Positions 1 to 6,584 of a stretch of DNA of 64,000 nucleotides are shown here, in pieces. Source of the DNA: Micromonospora gifhornensis (GTDB taxonomy: Bacteria > Actinomycetota > Actinomycetes > Mycobacteriales > Micromonosporaceae); the NCBI RefSeq assembly GCF_016863515.1, contig NZ_BOPA01000035.1, positions 1-64,000 on the forward strand. The letters run 5' to 3'. Each line of letters begins with the position of its first letter. Position 1 is the first letter of the stretch. A model generated the notes under the pieces. It made no database searches and had not been told where the DNA came from. It was given only the letters and a program-made list of their open reading frames with translations. Position numbers and translations under genes: made by a program.

Positions 1-421
1 AGGCATGACAACCTCACCGCCGGGCGGACGGTCGAATGGTGCACTTTAGGGCTGTTCGCACCTCACCGAAGCAGTTGTCCAGGCAGCCACCCAAATAGCT
101 ATCAGCGCTATCCGAAGTGGTGCGTGCCACTATCCGCAGAAGCGCTTGAGCTGCAAAGACGTCGCCACAGGAAGCCGTTACTTCACGATTGCGGACAGCG
201 AGCAGGCGGTTGCGGAGTCATTGCGACCGGATTACCGGCTCCGCTAATCTCGACGCCAGACACAGCGCCGGACGGAAACGGCAAACCGACGAAATTGGAA
301 GCGTCGACCATTCGGAAAGAACGCTTCAAATTGTCGCCCGCGCAGAAATCGCCCCTGCAGTGTCACCAGGTATATGGGATCGTGCCTGATCCCGCTCGCC
401 ATCGGGAACGGGGTGGAGCAA
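1..421. other. Left-edge region without a supported gene
   Basis: I see no coding region I trust here. The overlapping short frames have no ribosome site and disagree with one another. The only pattern is a pair of heptamers, CTATCAG at 99-105 and CTATCCG at 108-114, resembling repeats found upstream of other genes in this window. Confidence 0.5.
99..114 (+). promoter_or_regulatory. Candidate heptamer repeat CTATCAG / CTATCCG
   Basis: Two related heptamers start 9 bp apart, about 310 bp upstream of the AraC-type regulator start. The same spacing and core occur at 51441-51456, and related heptamers at 4801-4830 and 48218-48235. Binding by the cluster's SARP regulator is inference. Confidence 0.25.
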
Positions 422-1309
422 ATGGAAGAGTCAGTCGAGCTTGCGGTGAAGCGCGCCATCGAAATGATGCACGACAACCTCGGTGAGCAGCTCACCGTGG
501 AGGACCTGGCCCGCGCGGCCATGTTCAGCAAGTTCCATTTCACGCGGATCTTCCAGCGGGCCACCGGGGTCTCACCCGCCCGGTTCCTGTCGGCGCTGCG
601 GCTTCAGCGGGCCAAGCACCTGCTCAAGTCGACGTCGCTCAACGTCGCGGACATCAGCCTGCGGGTCGGCTACAACAGCGTGGGCACCTTCAGTTCCCGC
701 TTCACCCGCAGCGTGGGCATGCCGCCGACCACCTACCGTCGGCTGGCCGGGTTCGCGACGGACATCCCGATCGACCGCTCCGGCAGACTCGGTCAACCGT
801 CGACGGCGCGGGTCCGGGGCAGGATCCTTCCCGGGTCCGACGTCGCACCCGGTCTGATCTTCGTCGGCATGTTCGCCGACCGCATCCCGGAGGGCCGGCC
901 GGTGCGCTGCGCCGTGCTGCCCGAGCCGGGCCGGTTCACCTTCGACGAGGTGCCGAGCGGCAGCTGGTACCTGCTGGCGCAGTCGGTGACGGGTGATCCG
1001 CAGCAGTCGGTGTGGGACGCCTCCCAACCCGAGCAGCGGGTGTCGGTGGCGTCCTACGGTCCGCTGACCGTACGCCCGGACACCGACATCGAGGCGGAGC
1101 TGACCCTGCAACCGGCGGGAGCGCTCGACCCACCGGTGCTGCTGGCTCTGCTCGACGTCCGCAAGCTGGCCCTGTCCATGACCGGACAGGACGGCACCGG
1201 ACGGGACGGCACCGGACGGGAGGAAAGCGGGCGGACGGAGACCGCGCCGACCGAGCTGCGCCCCCAGCGACGCTTCGCCGCGGCCCAGAACCACCGGCCC
1301 GCCGCCTGA
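422..1309 (+). CDS. AraC-type transcriptional regulator with N-terminal HTH
   Basis: Predicted DNA-binding regulator of 295 residues. The double helix-turn-helix of the AraC/XylS family lies at the N-terminus (about residues 8-105, with LTVEDLARAAMFSKFHF and a second helix ending GMPPTTYRR), whereas most family members carry it at the C-terminus. The rest (about 125-240) looks beta-rich, with a GSWYLLAQS segment like carboxypeptidase-regulatory or Cna-B folds; this could be a sensor domain. ATG 422 is chosen because the HTH begins at once and G-rich bases precede it; an in-frame ATG at 374 is possible. The C-terminus holds a short DNA tandem repeat. It is followed by a MerR-type gene; control of the adjacent biosynthetic genes is inferred from position only. 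Confidence 0.8.
   Translation: MEESVELAVKRAIEMMHDNLGEQLTVEDLARAAMFSKFHFTRIFQRATGVSPARFLSALRLQRAKHLLKSTSLNVADISLRVGYNSVGTFSSRFTRSVGMPPTTYRRLAGFATDIPIDRSGRLGQPSTARVRGRILPGSDVAPGLIFVGMFADRIPEGRPVRCAVLPEPGRFTFDEVPSGSWYLLAQSVTGDPQQSVWDASQPEQRVSVASYGPLTVRPDTDIEAELTLQPAGALDPPVLLALLDVRKLALSMTGQDGTGRDGTGREESGRTETAPTELRPQRRFAAAQNHRPAA
1189..1218 (+). repeat. Two perfect 15-bp tandem repeats in the AraC-type gene
   Basis: The 15-bp unit GGACGGCACCGGACG occurs twice in tandem, in frame, encoding a repeated D/G/T/G/R segment in the low-complexity C-terminal tail. Copy-number change would keep the frame. Confidence 0.85.
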
Positions 1310-1392
1310 GCGGCCAGCCGGACCGGTCCGAGCTTTTCCAATCGCCCGAGTGTGCGGCACCCACAATTCCCATCCGGAAGGATTTGGGAACT

Positions 1393-1419
1393 TTGACCCA
1401 GGCTCCTCTGTGGAATACT
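1393..1419 (+). promoter_or_regulatory. Possible promoter of the MerR-type gene
   Basis: TTGACC at 1393-1398 could be a -35 element, with GAATACT around 1413-1419 as a weak -10. It lies 35-60 bp upstream of the MerR-type start, where autoregulated MerR promoters usually sit. The spacing is not ideal, so this is tentative. Confidence 0.3.
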
Positions 1420-1453
1420 GCGGAGGGCAAGTTGCCGATCGCCTGGGGGATGC

Positions 1454-2125
1454 ATGCGAATCTCGGATCTCAGCAGGAGATCGGGCGCACCCGTTGCGAC
1501 GATTAAGTTCTATCTGCGGGAAAAGCTCCTCCCAGCCGGCACCCCCACTGGCCGCAACCAGGCCGTATACGGCGAGGAGCACCTACGGCAACTCCTGTTG
1601 ATCCGTTCCCTCACCACGATCGCCCAACTCGATCTTTCGTCGGTTCGGGACGTGCTCTCCGCCATCGCGGACGACGACATGTCCCTGTCCGGCCTCTATG
1701 CCGTCACCGATCGTGCGGTGTTCGGCCTCGAATCGGAGGCCCCGGAATCGGCACACCTGAGAGACGCGCAGGCCGAAGTCGACGAATTCGTCAGTCAACT
1801 CGGTTGGCAGCTTCCCGCCGACACCCCGGCCGCCGTTCGGCTCGCGCAGGTGCTGGCGGCCCTGCGGCTGCTCGGCTGCGCATGCGGCACCGACTTCCTG
1901 ACCCCGTACGCGGAGGTGGCCGAGCGGCTCGCCGCGCACGAGCTCGCCCAGGTGCCGGAGCAGTTCGAGCGTGACGACCGCGCCGCCGCGGCAGTGCGGT
2001 CCGTCCTGCTCGGCGTGGCCTCCGCCGCACTGCGCCGGATGGCCCGGGAACACCTCGTGCAGTTACGCCTCAACGGGCAGGCGGTCAGTGCGGACGGTGG
2101 AGCACTGCCCGCCACCGGGCCGTGA
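1454..2125 (+). CDS. MerR-family transcriptional regulator
   Basis: A 223-residue regulator. Residues 1-70 form the MerR winged HTH: MRISDLSRRSGAPVATIKFY at the start, then a YGEEHLRQLLLIR helix. The rest is helical, with a Cys pair around residue 138 (GCACG) that might bind a metal or sense redox state; this is speculative. ATG 1454 begins the canonical MerR N-terminus and has a G-run 5 bp upstream; an ATG at 1450 is in another frame. It is convergent with the aldehyde dehydrogenase gene. A role in controlling the left end of the cluster is inferred from position. Confidence 0.85.
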   Translation: MRISDLSRRSGAPVATIKFYLREKLLPAGTPTGRNQAVYGEEHLRQLLLIRSLTTIAQLDLSSVRDVLSAIADDDMSLSGLYAVTDRAVFGLESEAPESAHLRDAQAEVDEFVSQLGWQLPADTPAAVRLAQVLAALRLLGCACGTDFLTPYAEVAERLAAHELAQVPEQFERDDRAAAAVRSVLLGVASAALRRMAREHLVQLRLNGQAVSADGGALPATGP

Positions 2126-2236
2126 GGTCCGCACCGTCGACGGTCAACTCCTCGACTCGCATCTTCTCGCCCATTTGTCGGCATCGACCTCGGCGACGCG
2201 GCGACGTACACCGGTGCCGACGGGTTGGCGGCGGGG

Positions 2237-3589
2237 TCACACCGGGCGCTGGAGCACCTTGAGCCGACCGAACGCGGCCAGTCCTTCCAGCCCGCCTTCG
2301 TACCCGTATCCGCTCAGTCCGCGACCGGACAGCGGTGACATCGGGTCGGCGCCGGTGGCGCAGTTGACCGACACCCGGCCCGCGTGGAGTCGTCGCGCCA
2401 GGGCGGTCGCCCGCGCGTGGCCGCCGAAGACGAATGCGCCCAGGCCGAACGGTGTGGCGTTGGCAGTCGCCACCGCCTGGTCCTCGTCGGTGAAGCGCAT
2501 GACCGGTGCGATCGGCCCGAAGGGTTCCTCGTGGAGGACCCGCGCCTGCGCCGGCACGTCGGTCAGGACGGTGGCCGGGTAGTACCAGCCCGGTCCGCAG
2601 GGACGCCGACCGCCGGTGATCACGGTGGCTCCCCGGTCCACGGCGTCGAGGACAAGCGCGTGCACCTCGTCCCGCCGGGCCTCGGTGTGCAGGGGCCCCA
2701 TCGTGCCGCCGGGTTCGTGGTCCAGGCCGGGTACCGCAGCGCTGAACCGGTCGACGAACTCCGCGTGGATCCGCTCGTGGACGAGGAATCGGCTCGGCGC
2801 CGCGCAGCTCTGCCCGGCCGAGCTGAACTTCGACGCGACCAGGGCCGGTACGGCGGTGGCCAGGTCGGCGTCGTCGAGGAGGATGGCCGGGGCGTGACCA
2901 CCCAGCTCCAGGACGCAGTCGGCCAGGTGAGCGACCGCACCGGCGGCGACCAGTTGCCCGGTGCGGTGCGAGCCGGTGAAGGTGATGAGCGGGAACTCGG
3001 GTCGGGCCACAAGCGCCGCCGAGCCGACCGCGTCGGTGTACACCACCTGAAGCACGTCGGTCGGCAGGCCGGCCTTGGTGGCCAGGTCGGCGATCTCCCG
3101 TACCACCGACGGGGTGGTCTCCGGTGCCTTGACCACGACGGTGCATCCCATCGCGAGCGCGGGCCCCAGCTTGCGGGCGAGCACGACGGCGGGGAAGTTG
3201 CTCGCCACGATGGCGAGCACGGGGCCGACCGGGTCGACGAGGACCTGCCGGTGCAGCCCGTCGCCGCCGGAGATCGTGCGCCCGGCCGTCGCCTGGACGG
3301 CCGCCTCGGCGGTCCAGGCGAAGGTCTCCGCGGCGCGGTCCAGTTCGGCTTCGGCCTGGGCGACGGTCTTGCCGGTCTCCAGGGCGAACCGCGCCCCCAG
3401 GTCGGCGGGGCGCTGCGCGATCAGCCGGGCCAGTTCCTTGAGGATGGTGCACCGGGTGGCCACCGCAACGGCGGACCACCCGGGCAACGCCACTGACGCG
3501 CGGTTCGCGATCTCGGGTACGTCGTCGGAGGTGAGGAGCGTGAGGTGACCGACCACGTCACCGGTTCTGGGGTCGTGGACAGCTGACAT
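2237..3589 (-). CDS. NAD(P)-dependent aldehyde dehydrogenase
   Basis: A 450-residue aldehyde dehydrogenase oxidising an aldehyde to an acid. The catalytic Glu is in LELGGHAP, the catalytic Cys in AGQSCAAPSRF, and the NAD-binding segment IVASNFPA and the late EEPFGPIAPV motif are present. Overall it is closest to the succinate-semialdehyde / betaine-aldehyde branch. ATG 3589 gives a normal family length; an open frame continues upstream but overlaps the neighbouring hydroxylase. It lies 53 bp downstream of the BesD-like hydroxylase on the same strand, so the two are probably co-transcribed and may act in sequence on an amino-acid-derived building block. The substrate cannot be told from sequence. 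Confidence 0.9.
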   Translation of the reverse strand: MSAVHDPRTGDVVGHLTLLTSDDVPEIANRASVALPGWSAVAVATRCTILKELARLIAQRPADLGARFALETGKTVAQAEAELDRAAETFAWTAEAAVQATAGRTISGGDGLHRQVLVDPVGPVLAIVASNFPAVVLARKLGPALAMGCTVVVKAPETTPSVVREIADLATKAGLPTDVLQVVYTDAVGSAALVARPEFPLITFTGSHRTGQLVAAGAVAHLADCVLELGGHAPAILLDDADLATAVPALVASKFSSAGQSCAAPSRFLVHERIHAEFVDRFSAAVPGLDHEPGGTMGPLHTEARRDEVHALVLDAVDRGATVITGGRRPCGPGWYYPATVLTDVPAQARVLHEEPFGPIAPVMRFTDEDQAVATANATPFGLGAFVFGGHARATALARRLHAGRVSVNCATGADPMSPLSGRGLSGYGYEGGLEGLAAFGRLKVLQRPV

Positions 3590-3642
3590 CTTCCTCACCT
3601 CACGGACGGGCACCGGGTACGGACGGAGGAGCGGGGGTCGGC

Positions 3643-4500
3643 TCAGCTCCAGGTGACGACGTTCTGCGGGTCCGCGTAGGCCATCATCGCGGCGAGCGTG
3701 GTGCGGGTCTGCCGCTCGGTGGTGTTCGGTTCGACCGCGTGCACGTGCGCGCCGTTGAAGACGTACACGTCGCCGGCGTGCACGTCGATCCACTTGGACT
3801 CGACGTCGACCAGGCCCTCGTGCGGGTACGGCGAGCCGGTGAACTCGACGCCGAGGCGGCGCTTGCTCTCCAGGTCCGGCTGGATGTTCCAGTACACGAG
3901 CCGGCCGCCGCCGCCCTCGTTCTCCAGGCAGATGTTCAGCGCGGCGATCGGGTTGCCGAACACCCGGTTGCGCTCGAAGTCCGCCATCTGCGGGTCGGAG
4001 CACTGCGAGTCGTCGTCGTGCGGCTCCAGGGCGAAGGTGCCACGGCCGTGCCACGAGCGGAACAGGGCGATCGCCGCGCTGCGGCCCTCGTGCTCGGCGG
4101 GTCGGACGACCGCGCCGCGCTTGGCCAGGGAACTGCCGAGCCCGGCGTAGAACTCCTTCATCGGGTCGTTCGGCACGTCGAGCAGGTCCCGCAGGATCGG
4201 GTTGGCCTCCTCGGCCTCGTCCAGGTACTGCTTGGTGGGCTTGTTCCAGGTGTACGCGCCGATGTAATAGCCGGGTGCCTCGACGCCGCGGACCTTGCGG
4301 TGCGGGCTGTCCCAGAAGCGCTGGGAGATGTTGGCGGCGACCTCCGGCGCGACCATGCCACGGAACATGACACCGGCGACTCGACCGTCAAGAACGTCGA
4401 CTACCGCTTCCGGGTCGAACTTGTCGTATTCCCGGAAAGTGAAGTAGTCCTTGTTTCCGGACCAGCCGGTAATGGGGCGGAGGCTCAGCGAGCTCGTCAT
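3643..4500 (-). CDS. BesD-like Fe(II)/2-oxoglutarate amino-acid hydroxylase
   Basis: A 285-residue protein resembling the BesD family of small Fe(II)/2-oxoglutarate enzymes that act on free amino acids. Visible features are the iron motif H161-D-D163 in LEPHDDDSQ, the distal His in NGAHVHAV (252/254), and Arg266 as likely 2-oxoglutarate anchor. BesD-type halogenases replace the Asp of HxD by Gly; here the Asp is kept, so hydroxylation rather than chlorination is expected. ATG 4500 follows a GGAG ribosome site. It sits between a small secreted peptide and an aldehyde dehydrogenase on one minus-strand unit divergent from the NRPS genes. It may make a hydroxylated amino acid for the peptide. The family assignment is from remembered sequence pattern, not a search. 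Confidence 0.65.
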   Translation of the reverse strand: MTSSLSLRPITGWSGNKDYFTFREYDKFDPEAVVDVLDGRVAGVMFRGMVAPEVAANISQRFWDSPHRKVRGVEAPGYYIGAYTWNKPTKQYLDEAEEANPILRDLLDVPNDPMKEFYAGLGSSLAKRGAVVRPAEHEGRSAAIALFRSWHGRGTFALEPHDDDSQCSDPQMADFERNRVFGNPIAALNICLENEGGGGRLVYWNIQPDLESKRRLGVEFTGSPYPHEGLVDVESKWIDVHAGDVYVFNGAHVHAVEPNTTERQTRTTLAAMMAYADPQNVVTWS

Positions 4501-4558
4501 TTCTGTACTCCTCGATTCTGTGGGGCAGACGGATCGGTGAGGGGCGCTGATACCGGGA

Positions 4559-4732
4559 TCAGTCCCAGGGGTTGTTGCCGGCGGTGGTGGCGGTGGGCGA
4601 CGGGGACGGGGACGAGGGGACCACCGTGGCGGTGGCCGGGGCCGTGGTGTCGGCCTGTGCCACCGAGGCACCGAAGAGGACGAGGGCTGCGGTCGTAGCG
4701 GCGAGAGCGAAGATCTTGGCGGTGCGGCCCAT
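4559..4732 (-). CDS. Small secreted Pro/Ser/Thr-rich peptide
   Basis: Encodes 57 residues. The start MGRTAKIFALAATTAALVLF has a positive end and hydrophobic core, and the signal peptide probably ends at a VAQA cleavage site near residue 27. The mature part is about 30 residues of Pro, Ser, Thr and Ala ending in NNPWD. ATG 4732 has a purine-rich site (aaggag) upstream. It is first of three minus-strand genes, 58 bp before the hydroxylase. Function unknown: no enzyme motif, no cysteines, no evident leader/core arrangement for a modified peptide. Confidence 0.65.
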   Translation of the reverse strand: MGRTAKIFALAATTAALVLFGASVAQADTTAPATATVVPSSPSPSPTATTAGNNPWD

Positions 4733-5060
4733 TGTCGGCTCCTTTTTCGGTGTTTCCCTGTGGCGTTGAAATGAAGCTAACAACGGTCGGAATCCTGGCC
4801 TTATCCCCGGAACTATCCCGGCGCTATCACCCCTTTCACCGACCGCCGGCACGGCGGCCGGCGTCGAGGGAGGCCCACGCGGGCGTCGCCGACGCGGACA
4901 CCGCCCTCGGGCGGGGACGCATGACGTAGCTGCTGCGAGGGTGCCGGGACAACTGCCGCTCGACGGCACCGACCGCGGGTTCACTGGCAACACGACCCAG
5001 CAGGGCGTGGCCGCCGGGAGCCGGCCGGCTCACCGGACGACAGTAGAGGAGGGGTGTGCC
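4733..5060. other. Divergent intergenic region between peptide and KAS III genes
   Basis: About 330 bp separate the minus-strand peptide gene from the plus-strand KAS III gene, so promoters for both units should lie here. The notable element is the heptamer array at 4801-4830. I see no convincing -35/-10 pair and no gene. Confidence 0.6.
4801..4830 (+). promoter_or_regulatory. Candidate SARP operator: three CTATCNC heptamers
   Basis: TTATCCC at 4801, CTATCCC at 4813 and CTATCAC at 4824 form a direct array with 12- and 11-bp periodicity; the last two are separated by GGCG. SARP regulators are known to bind direct heptamer repeats with 11-bp or 22-bp phasing. A closely similar pair with the same GGCG spacer lies upstream of the SARP gene itself (48218). 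It could control either divergent unit. Confidence 0.4.
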
Positions 5061-5063
5061 TTG
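5046..5063 (+). promoter_or_regulatory. Ribosome site deciding a TTG start
   Basis: A GAGGAGGGG run at 5046-5054 lies 6 bases before TTG 5061, which is in frame with the KAS III gene and begins its family-like N-terminus. No ATG or GTG in frame fits as well. Confidence 0.6.
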
Positions 5064-6107
5064 TCGTCGCATGTCGAGTACGAGAGCACCACCAGGACGG
5101 CCGTCATCGCCGGGCTCGGTGCGTACGTGCCGGATCAGGTGGTCAAGAACGACGAGATAGCCGCAAGACTCGGCGTCACCACGGACTGGATCCGGGACCG
5201 CACGGGAATCGAGCAACGGTTCGTCCTGAATCCGGAGGGCGCCACCTCGGACCTCGCCGTGGAGGCGGCCCAACGGGCCCTCGACTCCTGCGGCAACCCG
5301 GACATCGACTTTCTGATCCTGGCGACCTGCACGCCGGACCACCTGTTTCCGTCGACCGCACCGTCGGTCGCGTCCCGGCTGGGGTTCAAGGGGATCGCCG
5401 CCTTCGACCTCAACGCCGCCTGCTCCGGGTTCGTCTACGCGCTGTCGGTAAGCACCGGGATGCTCGCCACCGGGGCGTACCGCACGGGTCTGGTCATCGG
5501 CGCCGACGCGATCTCGTCGATCCTCAACCACGACGACGAGATCACCGGGCCGATCTTCGGTGACGGTGGTGGCGCCGTGGTCGTGCGGGCCGGCCACCTC
5601 GGCGAGACGGGCAGTGTCTCCGTGCAGCAGCTCGGCAGCGACGGTGACCTGCTGGACATCATGAAGACGCCGGGCGGTGGCTCGCGGCAACGCGCCGCCG
5701 GTGTGCCCGTCGACATCGACAGCAGCTACTTCACCATGTCCGGCCGGGCCGTCTACAAGCATGCGATCAACCGGATGAGCACCGTCTCCCGTTCCGTGCT
5801 GGAGCGGTTGGGCTGGACCCCCGACGACGTCGACTGGCTGATCGCCCACCAGGCCAACCGGCGCATCCTGACCGCCACCGCAGAGGAGATCGGGATCGCA
5901 CCTGAGCGGGCGGTGATCAACGTGGACCGGGTCGCGAACACCTCCGCCGCCTCCATCCCGCTGGCCATGGTCGACGCCGTGGAGTCCGGCGCGCTGACGG
6001 CCGGCGACAAGGTGCTGCTCGCGGCGTTCGGCGGCGGGGCCACCTGGGCTGCGGCCGGCCTCACCTGGCCGGAGTTGACCCTGGCCCCGACGCAGACGGT
6101 CCGCTGA
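5061..6107 (+). CDS. 3-oxoacyl-ACP synthase III (KAS III, FabH-like)
   Basis: A 348-residue beta-ketoacyl-ACP synthase III, which condenses an acyl-CoA starter with malonyl-ACP or acts as an acyltransferase. The full Cys-His-Asn triad is visible: C121 in AACSGFVYAL, H263 in HQANRRI, N293 in ANTSAAS. Length is normal for FabH. The TTG start is chosen from its ribosome site. The next genes are a discrete ACP and the first NRPS, whose N-terminal C domain looks like a lipoinitiation domain, so this enzyme probably primes or supplies the acyl tail. Primary-metabolism FabH copies usually sit with fabD/acpP/fabF, which are absent. Confidence 0.9.
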   Translation: MSSHVEYESTTRTAVIAGLGAYVPDQVVKNDEIAARLGVTTDWIRDRTGIEQRFVLNPEGATSDLAVEAAQRALDSCGNPDIDFLILATCTPDHLFPSTAPSVASRLGFKGIAAFDLNAACSGFVYALSVSTGMLATGAYRTGLVIGADAISSILNHDDEITGPIFGDGGGAVVVRAGHLGETGSVSVQQLGSDGDLLDIMKTPGGGSRQRAAGVPVDIDSSYFTMSGRAVYKHAINRMSTVSRSVLERLGWTPDDVDWLIAHQANRRILTATAEEIGIAPERAVINVDRVANTSAASIPLAMVDAVESGALTAGDKVLLAAFGGGATWAAAGLTWPELTLAPTQTVR

Positions 6108-6202
6108 GCACAGCCACGCAGGGCCGTCGTGCCAACGGCGGCCGTACCTCCTGCACGTGCACAGGCACTTCACGAAAGTGGCCCCGAAGAAAGGAAGAGA
6201 AC

Positions 6203-6439
6203 ATGCCCAACACCCTGGAGAAGGTCAGCGAGATCGTCCTGGAGCAGGCGCCGGACGTCGAGGTTGTCATCGGCCCGAACCTGCGGATCAGTCAGGACCT
6301 CGGCATCGACTCGCTGACCTTCGTCGACATCCTCGTCAAGATCGAGAAAGTGTTCGACGTCGAATTCAGCGACAACGAACTCGCCACCGTGCAGAGCGTC
6401 CAGGACATCCTCGATCTCGTGGAGCACAAGACGCGGTGA
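6203..6439 (+). CDS. Acyl carrier protein
   Basis: A 78-residue ACP. Ser37 in LGIDSLTFVD is the phosphopantetheine attachment site, and the acidic helix after it is typical of type II fatty-acid or polyketide ACPs. ATG 6203 follows an AAGGAAGAG ribosome site. Sitting between KAS III and NRPS-1, it probably carries the acyl starter to the first condensation domain. The cluster encodes its own phosphopantetheinyl transferase at 44935. Confidence 0.93.
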   Translation: MPNTLEKVSEIVLEQAPDVEVVIGPNLRISQDLGIDSLTFVDILVKIEKVFDVEFSDNELATVQSVQDILDLVEHKTR

Positions 6440-6584
6440 CCGGGTTCCCCGGCACCGTCCACCGCAGGCCGCGACGGCATCGGTGACCCGCCCGCCTCCG
6501 CACGAATCGGGGCGGTCGCGGTGGGCGGTCGCCGGTCGTCGTGGGTTCCGTTTCCGCATTCCGTGTCCAGATGGGGGTTCCACC

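Noticed and set aside
572..1582. Antisense frame over the AraC-type gene
   Set aside because: Composition is that of a reverse-strand shadow; the sense frame has a coherent HTH domain.
2085..3479. Long open frame on the same strand as the aldehyde dehydrogenase in another frame
   Set aside because: Its translation is a Arg/Gly/Pro-rich shadow of a clear aldehyde dehydrogenase; GC-rich codon bias opens such frames.
3643..4500. Halogenase reading of the BesD-like protein
   Set aside because: The iron-binding Asp of HxD is present (H161-D-D163), whereas the radical halogenases have Gly or Ala there.
4836..6173. Antisense 445-codon frame over the KAS III gene
   Set aside because: No motif or ribosome site, and the plus-strand gene has full catalytic residues.
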